DNA from: Halopseudomonas nanhaiensis
GTDB taxonomy: Bacteria; Pseudomonadota; Gammaproteobacteria; Pseudomonadales; Pseudomonadaceae
Direction of reading: 5' to 3'
Assembly: GCF_020025155.1 (NCBI RefSeq)
Contig: NZ_CP073751.1
Span: forward strand, 1,674,001 to 1,738,000
DNA: 64,000 nt
A program made the position numbers and the translations under genes. The notes beneath the pieces are model-generated. The model was not told where the DNA came from. It did not search any database and saw only the letters and a program-made list of their open reading frames with translations. This document shows, one piece after another, positions 17,287 to 25,594 of this stretch. How positions within the stretch are numbered: position 1 is the stretch's first letter; the number at the start of each line of letters is the position of its first letter.

Positions 17287-18993
17287 TCACCTTTGGTAAG
17301 TCCATTCGGCGAGCTGCTGGCTTGCCTTCAGCTTCGTCCGTTGGTGTTGCATCGCAGTGTATATAGCATCGACGTCGCTGCGCTCTGTCACTAGTGGCAG
17401 TGCAGCTTCCGCTTCCAGTAGGAACCGGTTGGACAATGCCTCGCTGCCCAGAAATGCTTCCTCCCACCAGTTAAGAATCGACGGCTTTGCTTGCTCCAGC
17501 AGCGTAGCCGAGGGCAACTTGTCGCCCTTCGCTCTATTCGCGGTCTCGCTGGTGGGCATCAGATTCCATAGATCGTTGTTGAACCAGCGTGACCAGGGGA
17601 AGCAATGGTCCACGGCGAAACTCTCGGCCTTTAGCTTCGTGCGACTCCAAACGCAGGAGAGCGTCCTGCCGGCGTCGTGCAGCGCCTGCACCCTCGCTCT
17701 CACCTCAAGCGTGTCGCGTCTGTCTTCGTTCCATTGCAAGGCGCGCTCGTACACCGATGCGTCGTATTGATAGCTCCAGCCACGCAATAGCTTCGCCCAT
17801 TCATTGACGATTGCAGGCTCCAGCCAGCAGGCATGCTGCGAGAACGTCTGCCACAGAAAAGCAGGGATTCTGAACGTGCCGAATTCAGCTAGTGAGTGCT
17901 TGTTGCACTGCCACGCGCTCTGGCTGCTGCGAACACGGAGACGACTGCACTCAAAGACCTGGCGGGCTTGCCCTGGGTAGGTGATGAAGGTCGCGGGCAT
18001 CGCTTCGATGTTGCGGCAGATGTCCTTAAGCGCGCTGATCAAACTGGTGGCCGTTTCCCCATGGAACGTAGCCCCAACGCGCAGATCGTACGGCGATAGC
18101 GTTGCGAGCTGGTAAAAGCTGCGGCTACTCGCCCAACCGTAACCTTTCTGGTTCTGATGGTCAGCGGTAGGGGTTTGGATCAGGTTGTGCTTGAGCACGA
18201 GTGGTAAGTACATCTTCAGCCAGTACAGAGCCACCAGGCCGAAAGGTACATCGACCCAAACGTCATCTCGTTTAATCACCATGCCAGGTGCGCCTTCGGC
18301 GATACGGATGAGTGCACGCAGTAGTCCGAGCTTGTAAGTGGCGGACTTGTTGTCATTGACGATGATGTGCCTAAGCAAAGGCAAACTGCCGCTCCCATCG
18401 TCGGGCAGCAGAAACACGAGGCAATCCCACTCAATTCCTGCTCGAGCTAAATCGGGCTGTCGACCACGATGCCGGGCGATCAACGCTCGGTCTTGTGCGA
18501 GCGCAATCAACTGGTCAGCCGTGACGGGATGGAAACGTCCTTCGTTGTCTTCTCCATGGCGCAGCGTAATCACCAGCAAACCGCCCGGTGCGAGCAGTTC
18601 GCTGACGATCCTCATTGCCCGTTCGTGCTGTTGGGGCGTCAGGTGCATCCAGACAGCGCTTACCAATATCAGCTGGAATCTTTGGTCCAGAGATCGCAGC
18701 TGTTTCAGGTCGGGTAGGGCGTCGTCGAGCCAGATAACTGATCCAGGCGCGCACAACGCGGCAGCAGTAGACTGCTCAGCGAGTGATCTGAGACGTTCGT
18801 TGGGTTCGACTGCAGTGACGTCCCAACCTTTGGCGGCTAACCACCGAGCATCCCTACCGGATCCAGCACCTATGTCACAAGCGAGGCCAGGCTGTTGTGG
18901 AAGCAGATGACCCCATGCCGAATGGACTGCATCGGGCGGAAGAGCTTGGTAAGCATTGAAGAGTGCATCAGCGTTATCGGTGTAGTAATTCAT
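17287..18993 (-). CDS. Class I methyltransferase fused to a C-terminal HNH domain
   Basis: A 568-residue protein if started at ATG 18993 (MNYYTDNADALFNAYQALPP); the frame is open 27 codons further to 19074. Residues about 25-200 form a Rossmann methyltransferase with motif I DIGAGSGRD (40-48) and acidic VEPN after motif II. It lacks the NPPY/DPPY motif of amino-group DNA methylases and looks like a UbiE/small-molecule type. A middle region of about 200 residues (starting near LLRHIIVNDNKSATYKLGLL) is unknown to me. The C-terminal HNH (about 455-495) shows VDHCFPWSRW, NNDLWNL and ANRAKGDKLPS. Methylation plus nuclease in one chain beside restriction genes suggests a defence effector; this is inference. 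Confidence 0.8.
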   Translation of the reverse strand: MNYYTDNADALFNAYQALPPDAVHSAWGHLLPQQPGLACDIGAGSGRDARWLAAKGWDVTAVEPNERLRSLAEQSTAAALCAPGSVIWLDDALPDLKQLRSLDQRFQLILVSAVWMHLTPQQHERAMRIVSELLAPGGLLVITLRHGEDNEGRFHPVTADQLIALAQDRALIARHRGRQPDLARAGIEWDCLVFLLPDDGSGSLPLLRHIIVNDNKSATYKLGLLRALIRIAEGAPGMVIKRDDVWVDVPFGLVALYWLKMYLPLVLKHNLIQTPTADHQNQKGYGWASSRSFYQLATLSPYDLRVGATFHGETATSLISALKDICRNIEAMPATFITYPGQARQVFECSRLRVRSSQSAWQCNKHSLAEFGTFRIPAFLWQTFSQHACWLEPAIVNEWAKLLRGWSYQYDASVYERALQWNEDRRDTLEVRARVQALHDAGRTLSCVWSRTKLKAESFAVDHCFPWSRWFNNDLWNLMPTSETANRAKGDKLPSATLLEQAKPSILNWWEEAFLGSEALSNRFLLEAEAALPLVTERSDVDAIYTAMQHQRTKLKASQQLAEWTYQR

Positions 18994-19158
18994 GTAATGA
19001 CATCCGTTGGCTGAGCTGAGTCTATCTAGCTTGAGAGCGTCAGGCGAGGGCGGGCGCAGCACCCCAACAAGCACAACCCCACCCCATCCTGTAAACTCCC
19101 CGAACTAATTCTCATCCAGGCAATCGGTTGTATGCCGTCTTTCAGAAAGGGGTTGGTC

Positions 19159-20148
19159 ATGAAAGCAAAGCTATGGTTGGTTCCGGCATTGTTGCTGGTG
19201 AGCGCATTTGCGCAGGCGCAGGAGACGTTGAAGGTCGGGTTCATCCGGGTAATGGACGATGCGCAGGTAATGGTCGCCAAAGAGGCGGGCCTGTATGAAA
19301 AGCATGGATTGAACGTGGAGCTGGTGGAATTCAGCTCGGGTACCGACCTGATCAAGGCCATCGTCGGTGGGCAGTTGGATACCGGCGTGCTGGGCTTCAC
19401 CAATGCGGTGTCCTGGGCCTCGCGCGGTGCGGATCTGAAGGTGGTGGGCGGCGCGCAGCGCGGCTATCACTCGATTCTGGTGCGTGAAGAGACCGGCATC
19501 GAAACCGTGGCGGACCTGAAGGGCAAGACGCTGGCGTCGCAGCGCGAGGGCAGCACGGCCGACGCGGTATTGCGCGGTGTGACGCTCAAGGGTGTCGATC
19601 TGAAGCCGAGCGACCTGAACATCATGGGCGTGAGCCCGGCGGTGGCGGTGCAGTCGCTGGTCTCCGGTCGGGCAGATGCAGCCTTCCTGTTCGAGCCCTA
19701 TGACCGCATCGCGCAGCTGGTGGCGCCGGTCAAGCAGATTTACGAGATTGGCGAAGTGTGGCCGTTCCCCTGCATGGTGGTGATCACCTCTGGCGAGACG
19801 CTGGAAAAGCGCAAGGATGTGATCTGGAGCTCGCTCGATGCGCAGCGTGATGCGATCGAGATGCTCGAGAACGAACCGGCCAAGGCGGCTGAACTGATCG
19901 CCGATTACTTCATCGCCGAGCCGACGCTAAAGACCCTGAACCGTGGCGAGCTGCCGCGCGAGAAGGTGATCGAGGAAGCCATCAGCACGCAGGACTTCGA
20001 TGCTTCGCTGAGCGAGCAGGACATCAGCCGCATTCAGGAACTGGCCGACATCATGCGCGATCAGGGCTCGTTGAAGACCCGCGACGGTGGCGCGTTCGAT
20101 ACCAGCAAGATTCTCGATCTGTCCTGGCAGCAGGCGCGCGAACTGTAA
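19159..20148 (+). CDS. ABC transporter periplasmic substrate-binding protein (NMT1/TauA/SsuA class)
   Basis: A 329-residue protein with a Sec signal peptide (MKAKLWLVPALLLVSAFAQA) and cleavage near AQA-QE. The mature part has the periplasmic-binding fold of nitrate/sulfonate/taurine/pyrimidine-precursor receptors, with GQLDTGVLGFTNAVSWASRG, DLKGKTLASQREGSTAD and DAAFLFEPYD. The ATG at 19159 is preceded by AAAGGGG; an upstream ATG at 19132 in the same frame is less likely. The ATPase and permease follow. The substrate cannot be assigned from sequence reading: aliphatic sulfonate, taurine, nitrate or a thiamine precursor are all possible. Confidence 0.88.
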   Translation: MKAKLWLVPALLLVSAFAQAQETLKVGFIRVMDDAQVMVAKEAGLYEKHGLNVELVEFSSGTDLIKAIVGGQLDTGVLGFTNAVSWASRGADLKVVGGAQRGYHSILVREETGIETVADLKGKTLASQREGSTADAVLRGVTLKGVDLKPSDLNIMGVSPAVAVQSLVSGRADAAFLFEPYDRIAQLVAPVKQIYEIGEVWPFPCMVVITSGETLEKRKDVIWSSLDAQRDAIEMLENEPAKAAELIADYFIAEPTLKTLNRGELPREKVIEEAISTQDFDASLSEQDISRIQELADIMRDQGSLKTRDGGAFDTSKILDLSWQQAREL

Positions 20149-20234
20149 CGCCTGCCCAATCGTGTAGCGCGCCCGGCAACCTGTCGGGCGCCTTTCGTTC
20201 CGCTTGGCGGATCCTTCAAGTGAGTTGTTAACCC

Positions 20235-20978
20235 ATGCAATTGAAGTTCGAGGACGTCAGGAAGCGCTTCGGCAGCCTGGAAGTCATTCAACGGTTTTCG
20301 GCGGAAGTGGCCGAAGGTGAACTGGTCGCGCTGGTCGGTCCGTCCGGCTGTGGCAAATCCACACTCCTGCATCTGGCCGCCGGGCTGGAAAAGCCCACCG
20401 AGGGCCGGGTGCTGGGCGATGGCAAGCTGATCACCGCACCCAACCCGCAGCGCACGCTGGTGTTTCAGGAGCACGCGCTGTACCCCTGGCTGACGCTGCA
20501 GGGCAACGTCGCCATGGCGCTTGAGCTGCAAAATGTCGGCAAGAAGGAAGCGTACACCGCTGCCGAGGGCTGGCTGGAGCGGGTAGGGCTGAAAGGCTTC
20601 GAGCACTACTATCCGCACCAGGTATCCGGTGGCATGCGTCAGCGGACGGCCCTGGCCCGTGCCTTTATGGTCAAGCCGGAGATTCTGTTGCTGGACGAAC
20701 CCTTCGGCGCGCTCGATGCGCTGACCCGTATGGCGCTGCAGGATGTGCTGCATGAGCTGATCGAGGAGCACAAGCCGTCGGTCATGCTGGTGACGCACGA
20801 CGTGGACGAGGCGCTGTACCTGGCTGACCGCATCATGGTGTTCAGCAAGCGGCCGACGCAGGTGCTCAAGGAATTCAGCTTCGAGCATTGCGAGCGCAGC
20901 CATGACCTGTCCGGCGTGGCGCCGCAGCGCAAGGAGATTCTCGCGCTGCTCGGGATCAAGACGGAGGTGCACGCATGA
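20235..20978 (+). CDS. ABC transporter ATPase (TauB/SsuB class)
   Basis: A 247-residue ATP-binding subunit. Walker A GPSGCGKST is near residue 36, the Q-loop VFQEHALYPWL follows, then the ABC signature VSGGMRQR, Walker B ILLLDEPFGALD and the H-loop VMLVTHDVDEA. It powers import through the neighbouring permease. It lies 86 bases after the binding-protein gene and overlaps the permease start by 4 bases, so the three genes form one operon. The length and motif set are those of the nitrate/sulfonate/taurine subfamily. Confidence 0.95.
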   Translation: MQLKFEDVRKRFGSLEVIQRFSAEVAEGELVALVGPSGCGKSTLLHLAAGLEKPTEGRVLGDGKLITAPNPQRTLVFQEHALYPWLTLQGNVAMALELQNVGKKEAYTAAEGWLERVGLKGFEHYYPHQVSGGMRQRTALARAFMVKPEILLLDEPFGALDALTRMALQDVLHELIEEHKPSVMLVTHDVDEALYLADRIMVFSKRPTQVLKEFSFEHCERSHDLSGVAPQRKEILALLGIKTEVHA

Positions 20979-21748
20979 GCCAGGGACGTCGTTTGACCGG
21001 GCCGAAAAAATACCTCGCCGTGGTGCTGGCGGTGCTGTTCATTCTGCTGATCTGGCAAACCGCGGCATGGAGCCTGCCGGACTTCCTGATGCCGGATATT
21101 CCGGTGGTACTGGCGCGGCTGCTGCAGTCGGTCACGGAGCAGGAGTTTCTCGACGGGCTGATGGGCAGCATGAGCCGCCTGGGAACCGGTTACGGCTTTG
21201 CGCTGTTGTTCGGTATCGGCTTTGGCCTGATTGGCGGTGTGTTGTTCTTCTTCCGCGAGACGCTGCGCACAGCCATCATCATTCTGCAGTCGATTCCGTC
21301 GATCGCCTGGGTGCCGCTGTTTCTGATCGTGATGGGGTTTGGCAGTCTGCCGATCATCGTGGTGGTGGCGCTGGGCGCGTTCTTCCCGATGGCGCTGTCG
21401 GTGATGAACGCGACCGAAAGCGTGCAGCCGGTGCATGTGTCCGCCGCTCGGGTGATGGGTGCGTCGCGCTGGCAGTTGCTCAAGCGCGTGTATCTGCCTG
21501 CGGTGATGCCGGAGCTGATCACCGGTGCCCAGTTGGCCTTTGGTAATGCCTGGCGTGCGCTGATTTCGGCGGAGATGCTGGTTGGTTTCGGACAGGGTCT
21601 GGGGCGGTCGCTGGCGTATTCCGGTGAGATTGCCGACATGGTTGGCGTGATGATGAACATCGTGGTGATCGCGATTCTGGCGACTCTGATCGATCAGGTG
21701 ATCCTGGAGAAGTTCAAGCAGCGGGTGTTGCGCTATCAGTACGTGTAA
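20975..21748 (+). CDS. ABC transporter permease (TauC/SsuC class)
   Basis: A 257-residue inner-membrane subunit with about six transmembrane helices, the first near residues 13-33. The cytoplasmic EAA-like loop that docks the ATPase is seen around ESVQPVHVSAARVMGASRWQ, and GNAWRALISAEMLVGFGQGL is typical of the BPD_transp_1 family. It is translationally coupled to the ATPase gene (ATGA overlap). It is the last gene of the importer operon; REP-like palindromes follow. Confidence 0.93.
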   Translation: MSQGRRLTGPKKYLAVVLAVLFILLIWQTAAWSLPDFLMPDIPVVLARLLQSVTEQEFLDGLMGSMSRLGTGYGFALLFGIGFGLIGGVLFFFRETLRTAIIILQSIPSIAWVPLFLIVMGFGSLPIIVVVALGAFFPMALSVMNATESVQPVHVSAARVMGASRWQLLKRVYLPAVMPELITGAQLAFGNAWRALISAEMLVGFGQGLGRSLAYSGEIADMVGVMMNIVVIAILATLIDQVILEKFKQRVLRYQYV

Positions 21749-21774
21749 GGAGTCGGGATCGACATTTCCGGGGT

Positions 21775-21935
21775 GGTCTCGAACGTCGTACTACCTTCTT
21801 CGCGGTCAGGTCCGCTCCTACACGTCGGGGTGGGCACTGGTTTGATGTAGGAGTGCACCTGGGCGCGAAAGGGGCGTCTGAGCAACCCCTTCGCGGCCAG
21901 GCCTCGGCGGCCCCTTCCGTCCTACAAGGCCAGGT
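21775..21935. repeat. REP/BIME-like palindromes after the importer operon
   Basis: Two or three copies of the genome's REP-type unit in alternating orientation: TTCGCGGTCAGGTCCGCTCC (about 21798), GTAGGAGTGCACCTGGGCGC (about 21846) and a degenerate third around 21888-21925. They lie between the permease gene and a convergent thioesterase gene. Such elements often limit transcription or protect mRNA 3' ends. Confidence 0.75.
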
Positions 21936-21939
21936 CGGG

Positions 21940-22356
21940 TCAGGCTTGGGATGGCACCAGCAGGGTGTCGCCGGTGGCGACGAGCTTTTCTTCTCCGTCC
22001 TTGGTGGCGTAGAGCTCGGCGGTTGTGAATATCTGCTGGCGGCCGGGTTTGATCACCTTTGCCACCACTCGGAAGGTGTCGCCCACTGCGGGGCGCAGAC
22101 AGCGCACGGTGAACTGCGAAGCCAGCACATGCCCGCTGAGCGTCGCCGCGGCGAAGCCACAGGCGGTGTCGATCAAGGCGCCCTGAACCCCGGCATGCAG
22201 AAAGCCGCTGTATTGCCCCATCTCCTTCTTCCAGCTCATGTGCAGCTCGACCTCGCCCGGGGCAGCGGAGACCACCTCGAGTCCCAGCCAGCTATTGAAC
22301 TCCGCAAGGCGGGAGATGCCGCGCAGGCGTTCGAGCAGTTCGTTGTTGTCCGTCAT
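21940..22356 (-). CDS. PaaI-family hot-dog thioesterase
   Basis: A 138-residue hot-dog fold protein (MTDNNELLERL...). The PaaI signature is GFLHAGVQGALIDTACGFAA at about residues 54-73. Family members hydrolyse acyl- or aryl-CoA thioesters. The ATG at 22356 is chosen because it directly follows the TGA of the upstream thioesterase gene (one base between), indicating coupling; an upstream in-frame ATG at 22452 would lie deep inside that gene. The substrate is unknown. Confidence 0.88.
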   Translation of the reverse strand: MTDNNELLERLRGISRLAEFNSWLGLEVVSAAPGEVELHMSWKKEMGQYSGFLHAGVQGALIDTACGFAAATLSGHVLASQFTVRCLRPAVGDTFRVVAKVIKPGRQQIFTTAELYATKDGEEKLVATGDTLLVPSQA

Positions 22357-22357
22357 C

Positions 22358-22792
22358 TCAGGCAGCTCCCTGGCTGGTCTTGATCTGCACCTTGAATACC
22401 GCCTTGGCGGTGGCGCAGAGCTCGTCGTTGGAATAGATCTTCGCTTCGGCAAAACACAGCGACCGGCCCAGGCGGGTGGGCGCGGCGCGCACTTCGATCC
22501 AATGGCCCTTGTGGGCCGTCCCGATGTAATCCGTGTTCAAGCTGATGGTGACCAGCCCGCCGACGTTGTCGATCAACCGGGCGCAGCTCAGCCCCATGGC
22601 GTTGTCAGCCAATGCGGAAAGCAGCCCGCCGTGGACGAATCCGCGGCTGTTGACGTGTGGCTCGTCGGCCATGATGCCGAGGCTGAAGGTCTCCTCACCC
22701 GTGGCGGCGTATATCGGCTCCCAGGGGTCGGTTAGTCCACTGCGCCGGGTGTGGCGGGCAAATCCTGCGGGTGGGGCAAATGCGGTGTCCAT
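22358..22792 (-). CDS. PaaI-family hot-dog thioesterase (second)
   Basis: A 144-residue hot-dog protein with the signature GFVHGGLLSALADNAMGLSC at about residues 51-70 and the beta-strand LVTISLNTDYIGTAHKG. It is likely an acyl-CoA thioesterase. It is the first gene of a two-gene operon with the thioesterase at 21940-22356, and the two could form a heteromeric hot-dog enzyme. A TetR regulator gene lies 98 bases upstream on the same strand and may control the pair. Confidence 0.88.
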   Translation of the reverse strand: MDTAFAPPAGFARHTRRSGLTDPWEPIYAATGEETFSLGIMADEPHVNSRGFVHGGLLSALADNAMGLSCARLIDNVGGLVTISLNTDYIGTAHKGHWIEVRAAPTRLGRSLCFAEAKIYSNDELCATAKAVFKVQIKTSQGAA

Positions 22793-22890
22793 GCTGCGCT
22801 CCTGCGATTGGTATAGGTCGGGTCATGTAGACCAGTCACCATAATCTAGGCGCAAACGTATTTATTGCAAGCACAATAAGCGGCAGGGGG

Positions 22891-23475
22891 TCAGTCTCGT
22901 GGGGTACGGGCGCGCATGAGGCCGGCCACTTCTTCGGCAGAGTCGATGATCGGTTGCCCGCTCTGCTCGACGCGCGCCTGTATCAAAGAGCCTTCCAGGG
23001 TAGCGATCGTCAGCCTGGCGAGCCGCTGGGCATCGGTCGGTGTGGCGCCGTCGGCCAGTAGCGCCTGAGCGAAAATATCGCTCCATGCAGCAAAACCTTT
23101 TTGCGCCGCTGCGGTGAGGCCGGATGCGCGGGGGACGGTCTCCAGTATGGTCGTGGCCATCGGGCAACCGTCCTGATACGCCGAGGCTTCCAGCCACTGA
23201 ATCAACTGGTTGGCGAACGCCATGAGCAGGGCGGGTGCGCTCGGGTTGTCAGCCCGCAAGCTGACCAGCGTGTCGGTGGCCTGCTGCGCGGCATAGCGCA
23301 GCGCCTCTTCGCCGAGCTGTTCCTTGCCCTTGGGGAAGTAGTGATACAGCGACCCTTTTGGCGCCTTGCTCTCGGCAAGAATGTCGTTGAGCCCGGTGCG
23401 CGCATAGCCCTGCTTACGAAACAGCGTGGCCGCGGCGCGAATGATGTTGAGGCGGTGTTGGGAAGCCGCGGGCAT
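22891..23475 (-). CDS. TetR-family transcriptional regulator
   Basis: A 194-residue repressor. The N-terminal helix-turn-helix is visible in ATLFRKQGYARTGLNDILAE, then KAPKGSLYHYFPKGKEQLGE (about residues 14-60). The C-terminal ligand-binding domain resembles the LmrA/YxaF group, with the PMATTILETV region. The ATG at 23475 gives the family N-terminus; the open frame upstream is proline-rich and unlike TetR proteins. It lies upstream of two thioesterase genes on the same strand, so it may regulate an acyl-ester response. Confidence 0.88.
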   Translation of the reverse strand: MPAASQHRLNIIRAAATLFRKQGYARTGLNDILAESKAPKGSLYHYFPKGKEQLGEEALRYAAQQATDTLVSLRADNPSAPALLMAFANQLIQWLEASAYQDGCPMATTILETVPRASGLTAAAQKGFAAWSDIFAQALLADGATPTDAQRLARLTIATLEGSLIQARVEQSGQPIIDSAEEVAGLMRARTPRD

Positions 23476-23619
23476 ACATGCCGTCCTGTTGGGTCGTGGG
23501 TCAGACGCAGATGAGTTTACAGGCAAACGCGCTTCGGCGGCGTTCGGTTCGGGGTACGTGATGAGGGGCGGAGCGGGAGTGTGGTTGGTAGGAAGGGGCG
23601 TGGGCGGGAGTGAGTGCAT

Positions 23620-23720
23620 GCTGCTTCGCGGTCATGCCCGCTCCTACAATGCGGATCGGAGTCCCTCGGGAGCGCTATGGCGGAGTCGGATAACGCCATC
23701 GCGGCGAGGTCGGTCCTACG
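23620..23720. repeat. REP-like palindrome and a degenerate copy
   Basis: TTCGCGGTCATGCCCGCTCC at about 23624-23643, followed by a degenerate inverted unit around 23695-23720 (CGCGGCGAGGTCGGTCCTAC). It lies between the TetR gene and the toxin-antitoxin promoter. Confidence 0.65.
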
Positions 23721-23753
23721 GGTTCTAGTTCTCTCATTGCGGCGCTGTGCTTG

Positions 23754-23782
23754 CAGATACTATAAATAAGCTATAGTGTCTG
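23754..23782. promoter_or_regulatory. Palindromic operator candidate of the Xre-RES operon
   Basis: An 11-bp inverted repeat: CAGATACTATA (23754-23764) and TATAGTGTCTG (23772-23782), 10 of 11 positions complementary, with a 7-base spacer. It lies about 30 bases before the antitoxin ATG, where the promoter should be. Antitoxins of this family repress their own operon, so this is the expected binding site. Confidence 0.65.
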
Positions 23783-23810
23783 TAGGCACAGCGTTAAACG
23801 AGGTCTCGCC

Positions 23811-24212
23811 ATGCTTAGCTCTCTAGCTGCTCCCGAAGTCAAATCCACTGCCGCAACCGGTTTGCGCACTGCCGTGTCCATTCTGGACAAGTGGGGCGCA
23901 ACGGGCGAGCAGGGCGAGGCGATTCTGCGTGTGTCGCACAGCACCTACGCGCGGGCCAAGCGCAAGGATGGCCTGCAGTCGATCAATCTGGACCGGGATC
24001 AACTCACCCGGGTCAGCTTCGTGTTGAACATGCATGCGGCCCTGCGGGTGGTGTTCGACAACCCCGAGAACCTCTACGGCTTCATGCGCATGCCCAACCA
24101 CAATGCGTTTTTCTACGGCCGCTCACCGCTAGATGTCATGAGCACCGGCGATTTCGTTGCCGTGTATGAAACCTTCAGACGCATCGATGCGCTACGGAGC
24201 AGCCAGTGGTAA
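23811..24212 (+). CDS. Xre/MbcA/ParS-type antitoxin (DUF2384)
   Basis: A 133-residue antitoxin. Residues about 20-75 resemble the Xre-like DNA-binding part (LDKWGATGEQGEAILRVSHS). The C-terminal half carries the MbcA/ParS/Xre toxin-binding domain with the usual ending (NLYGFMRMPNHNAFFYGRSP then LDVMSTGDFVAVYETFRRID). It should bind and cover the active site of the RES toxin encoded next, with which it overlaps by 7 bases, and repress the operon through the palindrome upstream. Confidence 0.92.
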   Translation: MLSSLAAPEVKSTAATGLRTAVSILDKWGATGEQGEAILRVSHSTYARAKRKDGLQSINLDRDQLTRVSFVLNMHAALRVVFDNPENLYGFMRMPNHNAFFYGRSPLDVMSTGDFVAVYETFRRIDALRSSQW

Positions 24213-24904
24213 CAGCTCGAGAGCTGCCGGTGCTGCCAAATCGGCAGGTTCTCGCGCATCGGCTGGTCAACTCGAAGTTTCCGCCGATCGCCATCTTCGA
24301 TGATGTCGCCAGCGCCGATGAGTTCGAGGATCTGTTCGCGATCCAGGCGCTGACCAATCCGCGTCTGTCGAACCAGACCGGGCGGTTGGAGCTGATCCCC
24401 CGAGCGGATATTCCGTTTGGCATTCCCGGTTGTTCCTACGCCACCGCGCCCTTTACCCATGTGACGCCCGATGGTTCGCGCTTCAGTGACGGATCCTTCG
24501 GCGTGTTGTATCTGGCCGATACCATCGAGACGGCCATTGCCGAGGTGCGGCATCACCAGCAGGCGTACTGGTCCCGTGTCCCTGAGCTGCGTTACGAGCG
24601 TTTCACCTTCCGTGGGCTGGCGGCGCGGTTCGATGAAGCCGGTGCGCTGGATGCGTTGTCGGTCGCACGCAACGATCCGATCTATTCGCCATCCGACTAC
24701 AGCGCCTCGCGCCAGTTTGGCCGCATGGCGCTCGATGCAGGAGCCACCGGCATCCGCTATCACTCGGTGCGTCAGCCAGAGGGTACCTGCTGGGGGTTGT
24801 TGACGCCGCGACAGGTGGTCTCGGTCAAGCAGACGTCGCATTACGAGATGATCTGGAGCGGTGAGATAGCGGCGGTGCACAAGCTTGTTCGGGAAATCCG
24901 TTGA
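24206..24904 (+). CDS. RES-domain toxin (NAD+ phosphorylase family)
   Basis: A 232-residue RES protein starting at GTG 24206 inside the antitoxin gene. The RES core spans about residues 85-215: GSFGVLYLADTIETAIAEV, then ASRQFGRMALDAGATGIRYH and the closing CWGLL. Conserved Arg, Tyr and Glu positions fit the family. Characterised members (MbcT, Res) deplete NAD+ and stop growth. With the upstream Xre/MbcA gene this is a complete type II toxin-antitoxin module with no visible disruption. Confidence 0.92.
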   Translation: MVTARELPVLPNRQVLAHRLVNSKFPPIAIFDDVASADEFEDLFAIQALTNPRLSNQTGRLELIPRADIPFGIPGCSYATAPFTHVTPDGSRFSDGSFGVLYLADTIETAIAEVRHHQQAYWSRVPELRYERFTFRGLAARFDEAGALDALSVARNDPIYSPSDYSASRQFGRMALDAGATGIRYHSVRQPEGTCWGLLTPRQVVSVKQTSHYEMIWSGEIAAVHKLVREIR

Positions 24905-25003
24905 CCGGCGTCGCTTCGCATACGCGATCATCAGACTATTGTGATTTCCTTCAAGGTGAGATATCAATTGGCTATCTTCCTTTTTCAGCAGTAGGGAAAC
25001 AGC

Positions 25004-25519
25004 ATGGACAAGCCAACCAGTACGTTGACTCTTGCCCGCGGCGCACATGGCAACGGGAACAGCTCCGCCGACAATCAGGACGCCAAGGGAGAAGCGAAAC
25101 CGCAACGCAAAGAGCCGCCGGGTCAAACCAATAAGCCGGCGGATAAAAAAAAGCCTGCCAGCGCCAGCACCAGAACATCATCGCTTGCCCTCGACAAGGA
25201 GGTAGGTAAGCAAGCTCTACAAAGCGTTTCTGTCATTTCCTCGAACGTCGGCAGGACGGATGCGGCACAGATCGGCGCCGATAAGGACACGTCCTCGAAA
25301 ACGATAGAGGCGCTCCGGGAAGGGTTGAAAGTCGCTTCCACGAGCGAGGAGCGCCGGTGGTATGCGGAAAGAATTCTGGAAACAGACCAGCGTCAGAAGA
25401 CGGCTTCCAACAACGCAGCCGAACGTTCTACGCAAACGCAGCGAGGTTTCATGAAGGTCGCACTCGGCCTGACGCTGGCTACCATAAGCCTGGGCGCGAT
25501 CAAGCTTCTTCAGAAATAA
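25004..25519 (+). CDS. Hypothetical protein with a C-terminal membrane segment
   Basis: A 171-residue protein that I do not recognise. Residues 1-60 are hydrophilic and probably disordered, rich in Lys, Pro, Ala and Ser. Residues about 60-145 look helical and charged (SSKTIEALREGLKVASTSEE). One hydrophobic segment at about 149-167 ends four residues before the stop, like a tail anchor. AGGGAAAC precedes the ATG. It stands alone 100 bases after the RES toxin; a functional link is not evident. Confidence 0.6.
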   Translation: MDKPTSTLTLARGAHGNGNSSADNQDAKGEAKPQRKEPPGQTNKPADKKKPASASTRTSSLALDKEVGKQALQSVSVISSNVGRTDAAQIGADKDTSSKTIEALREGLKVASTSEERRWYAERILETDQRQKTASNNAAERSTQTQRGFMKVALGLTLATISLGAIKLLQK

Positions 25520-25594
25520 CGATTTGAAAAAAGCGGTATCGCTACGCCAGTAGCCATCACCGCAGCAGAGTGTGTCAGAGCGTGAAGGCGCACG

